Shown here piece after piece: positions 62,340 through 64,000 of a stretch of DNA of 64,000 bases (position 1 is its first letter; every line of letters starts with the position of its first letter). The notes under the pieces were generated by a model. It was not told the origin of the DNA. It worked only from the letters and a program-made list of their open reading frames with translations, and ran no database searches. This DNA comes from Sphingomonas sp. PR090111-T3T-6A. Its GTDB lineage: Bacteria > Pseudomonadota > Alphaproteobacteria > Sphingomonadales > Sphingomonadaceae. The DNA lies in assembly GCF_000383095.1 (NCBI RefSeq), contig NZ_AORL01000009.1:1-64000 (forward strand), in the 5' to 3' direction. The translations under genes and the position numbers were made by a program.

Positions 62340-64000
62340 ATGTCCTTCTTCCCGCGCGCGCTGCGGCGCGCGTCCGTCATGCCGTTGGCGCTGGCCGCGG
62401 CACCCGCTTTCGCAGCCGACCTGCCGCCCCCTCCGGGCGACATCCTCGTCACCGCCGGCAAGCAGCAGGCGAGCATCGACAACACGCCCGCCACCCGTGC
62501 GTCGATCGACGCCGACACCATCGCGCGCACCGTCAACGCGATGAACGTCGAGGACACGGTCAAATATCTGCCGAGCCTGATCGTGCGCAAACGCCATATC
62601 GGCGACACGCAGGCGCCGCTCGCCACGCGCACCTCCGGCCTCGGCTCGTCGGCGCGCAGCCTGATCTATGCGGACGGGGCGCTGCTCTCCACGCTGATCG
62701 GCAACAACAACTCGACCGCCTCGCCGCGCTGGAGCCTCGTCAGCCCGCAGGAGATCGAGCGGATCGACGTGCTCTACGGCCCCTTCTCGGCGGCCTATCC
62801 GGGCAATTCGATCGGGGCGGTGATCAACATCACCACCCGCCTGCCCGACAGGCTCGAAGCCACCGTCACCGCCGGCACGAGCATCCAGCGCTTCAGCCAG
62901 TACGGAACCTCCGACACGCTGCCGACCTACCAGATCGGCGGTACCGTGGGCGACCGCTTCGGCCCGCTCGCGCTGTTCGCCAGCGTCGATCATGTGACGA
63001 GCCATGGCCAGCCGCTGCTCTATGTGACGGGCGCGCAGCCCGCAGGCACCTCGGGCGGCTTCGACACGACGACCCGCACCGGCCTCGCCACCCGCCTGCT
63101 CGGCGCGAGCGGGTTCGAGCGGCAGTCGCAGGAGCAGATCAAGCTCAAGGCAGCGCTGGACATCACCTCCGACATCCGCCTCACCTATGTGGCGGGCCTG
63201 TTCCTGAACGACACCGATGCGCACGCCGAAACCTATCTGAGCGGCCCCGGCGGCGCGCCCGCCTACACCAGCGGCTTCGACAGCGGCATCTATCGGTTCG
63301 ACGAGCGCCACTGGTCGCACAGCGTCACCGCCACGGGCTCGGGCGACCGCTTCGACTGGCAAGTGATCGGCACGCTCTACGACTTCGCGCACGACGTACA
63401 GCGTACGCCGACCGGCACCGCGCCTGCCGCACTCTCGGGCGGCGCGGGCAACGTCACCCGCCTCGACGGCACCGGCTGGAAGACGCTCGACGCCAAGGGC
63501 GCATGGCGCTCGGACGCGGCGGCGACGCACACGCTGAGCTTCGGCGCGCACGGCGACTGGTTCCGCCTCAACAGCAACCGATACAGCACCACCGACTGGC
63601 TGAACGGCCCGGACGGTGCGCTCAATCTCCAGTCGAAGGGCCGCACCCGCACGCTGGCGCTCTGGGCGCAGGATGCGTGGAGGCTCCTCCCCACCGTCAC
63701 GCTGACGGCGGGCGGACGCTATGAATGGTGGAAGGCCTATGACGGGCGCAACGTCTCGCTGACGCCCCCGATCGCCGCCGATCAGCCGGAGCTGTCGGCG
63801 CACCGCTTCTCGCCGAAAGCCTCGCTCGCCTGGGACGCCGCGCCGCACTGGACGTTGCGCTTCAACTTCGGCGAGGCATGGCGTTTCCCGACGGTGGGCG
63901 AACTCTACCAGATCGTGACGACGCCGGTGCCCGCCATCCCCAATCCGAACCTCAAGCCCGAACGCGCGCTCTCCGAGGAGCTGGCGATCGAGCATCATGA
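62340..64000 (+). CDS. TonB-dependent receptor, cut by the window end
   Basis: The frame is open from ATG 62340 to the last base and runs past the window. It has a signal peptide (SVMPLALAAAPAFA), TonB-box-like GDILVTAGKQQASI, and a plug domain (NVEDTVKYLPSLIVRKRH, IERIDVLYGPFSAAYPGNSIGAVINITTR), then beta-barrel strands. YPGNSIGAVINI and RKRHIGDT are of the type seen in receptors adjacent to DUF2946 genes, often copper- or metal-linked. At least 553 residues are present; the C-terminus is missing. Confidence 0.9.
   Translation, partial: MSFFPRALRRASVMPLALAAAPAFAADLPPPPGDILVTAGKQQASIDNTPATRASIDADTIARTVNAMNVEDTVKYLPSLIVRKRHIGDTQAPLATRTSGLGSSARSLIYADGALLSTLIGNNNSTASPRWSLVSPQEIERIDVLYGPFSAAYPGNSIGAVINITTRLPDRLEATVTAGTSIQRFSQYGTSDTLPTYQIGGTVGDRFGPLALFASVDHVTSHGQPLLYVTGAQPAGTSGGFDTTTRTGLATRLLGASGFERQSQEQIKLKAALDITSDIRLTYVAGLFLNDTDAHAETYLSGPGGAPAYTSGFDSGIYRFDERHWSHSVTATGSGDRFDWQVIGTLYDFAHDVQRTPTGTAPAALSGGAGNVTRLDGTGWKTLDAKGAWRSDAAATHTLSFGAHGDWFRLNSNRYSTTDWLNGPDGALNLQSKGRTRTLALWAQDAWRLLPTVTLTAGGRYEWWKAYDGRNVSLTPPIAADQPELSAHRFSPKASLAWDAAPHWTLRFNFGEAWRFPTVGELYQIVTTPVPAIPNPNLKPERALSEELAIEHH

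Noticed and set aside
1-64000. CRISPR arrays
   Set aside because: No regularly spaced repeats of 24-40 bases were seen on reading; VapD resembles Cas2 in fold but no cas1 or array is present.

Overview
The window is high-GC DNA that reads as a chromosomal segment of an alphaproteobacterium, most likely a member of the Sphingomonadales. This is inferred from TonB-dependent receptors of the sphingomonad type, a 180-kDa-class NAD-glutamate dehydrogenase, an acetoacetyl-CoA reductase next to a ribbon-helix-helix gene, a STAS-MlaE lipid transporter, and an RlxS-like relaxase with an ArdC-like protein. It is an inference from gene content, not a species call.

Bases 1 to about 25,814 are an integrated genomic island. 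Its right edge is clear: a P4-type tyrosine integrase (24309-25631, minus) lies beside the CCA end of a tRNA-Thr(CGT) gene (25815-25890, minus). The left edge is outside the window. From left to right the island carries: small unknown genes, a VapD-like RNase and an IS1595-type transposase (1-5.1 kb); a predicted DUF4297-type nuclease plus HerA ATPase operon, which is a known anti-phage pairing (6.1-9.1 kb); a converging two-gene unit of an unusual double-GHKL histidine kinase and a receiver protein with an unrecognised C-terminus (10-13.5 kb); a mobilisation block of AlpA-like HTH, CopG-like RHH and HPHSH relaxase (14.1-16.7 kb); a nucleotidyltransferase-HEPN protein, a sigma-region-4-like protein and an ArdC-like antirestriction protein (17.6-19.8 kb); and a compact type II restriction system of Dcm/EcoRII-like C5 methyltransferase, Vsr and MvaI/BcnI-type endonuclease (20.3-23.3 kb), followed by one unknown gene and the integrase. 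The island therefore combines transfer functions with at least two recognisable defence systems and one candidate that I do not recognise.

From about 26 kb to the end the content is ordinary chromosome. It holds a PAS-like protein, NAD-glutamate dehydrogenase, a PAP2 phosphatase, phaB, hemH, a molybdopterin oxidoreductase large subunit, lgt, a MidA/NDUFAF7-type methyltransferase, a GNAT acetyltransferase, pgeF, a VOC protein and a Cys/Met-metabolism PLP enzyme. These are followed by a broken secreted-protein gene and a lipid-headgroup cassette (HAD hydrolase, NTP transferase, CDP-alcohol phosphatidyltransferase) that diverges from an Mla-type lipid transport operon. Then come pepN, an epimerase-like protein, a DMT exporter, threonine aldolase, mtnP, a CorA-type transporter, two pirins, a nucleotidyltransferase-like protein, a TonB receptor, a DUF2946 protein and a second TonB receptor cut by the window end.

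The strongest leads are the double-GHKL kinase/receiver pair, the two CCWGG sites that form an inverted repeat over the ribosome binding site of the CCWGG-type methyltransferase, and an in-frame TAG inside a small secreted-protein gene. All functions are read from sequence motifs only; no database search was run.
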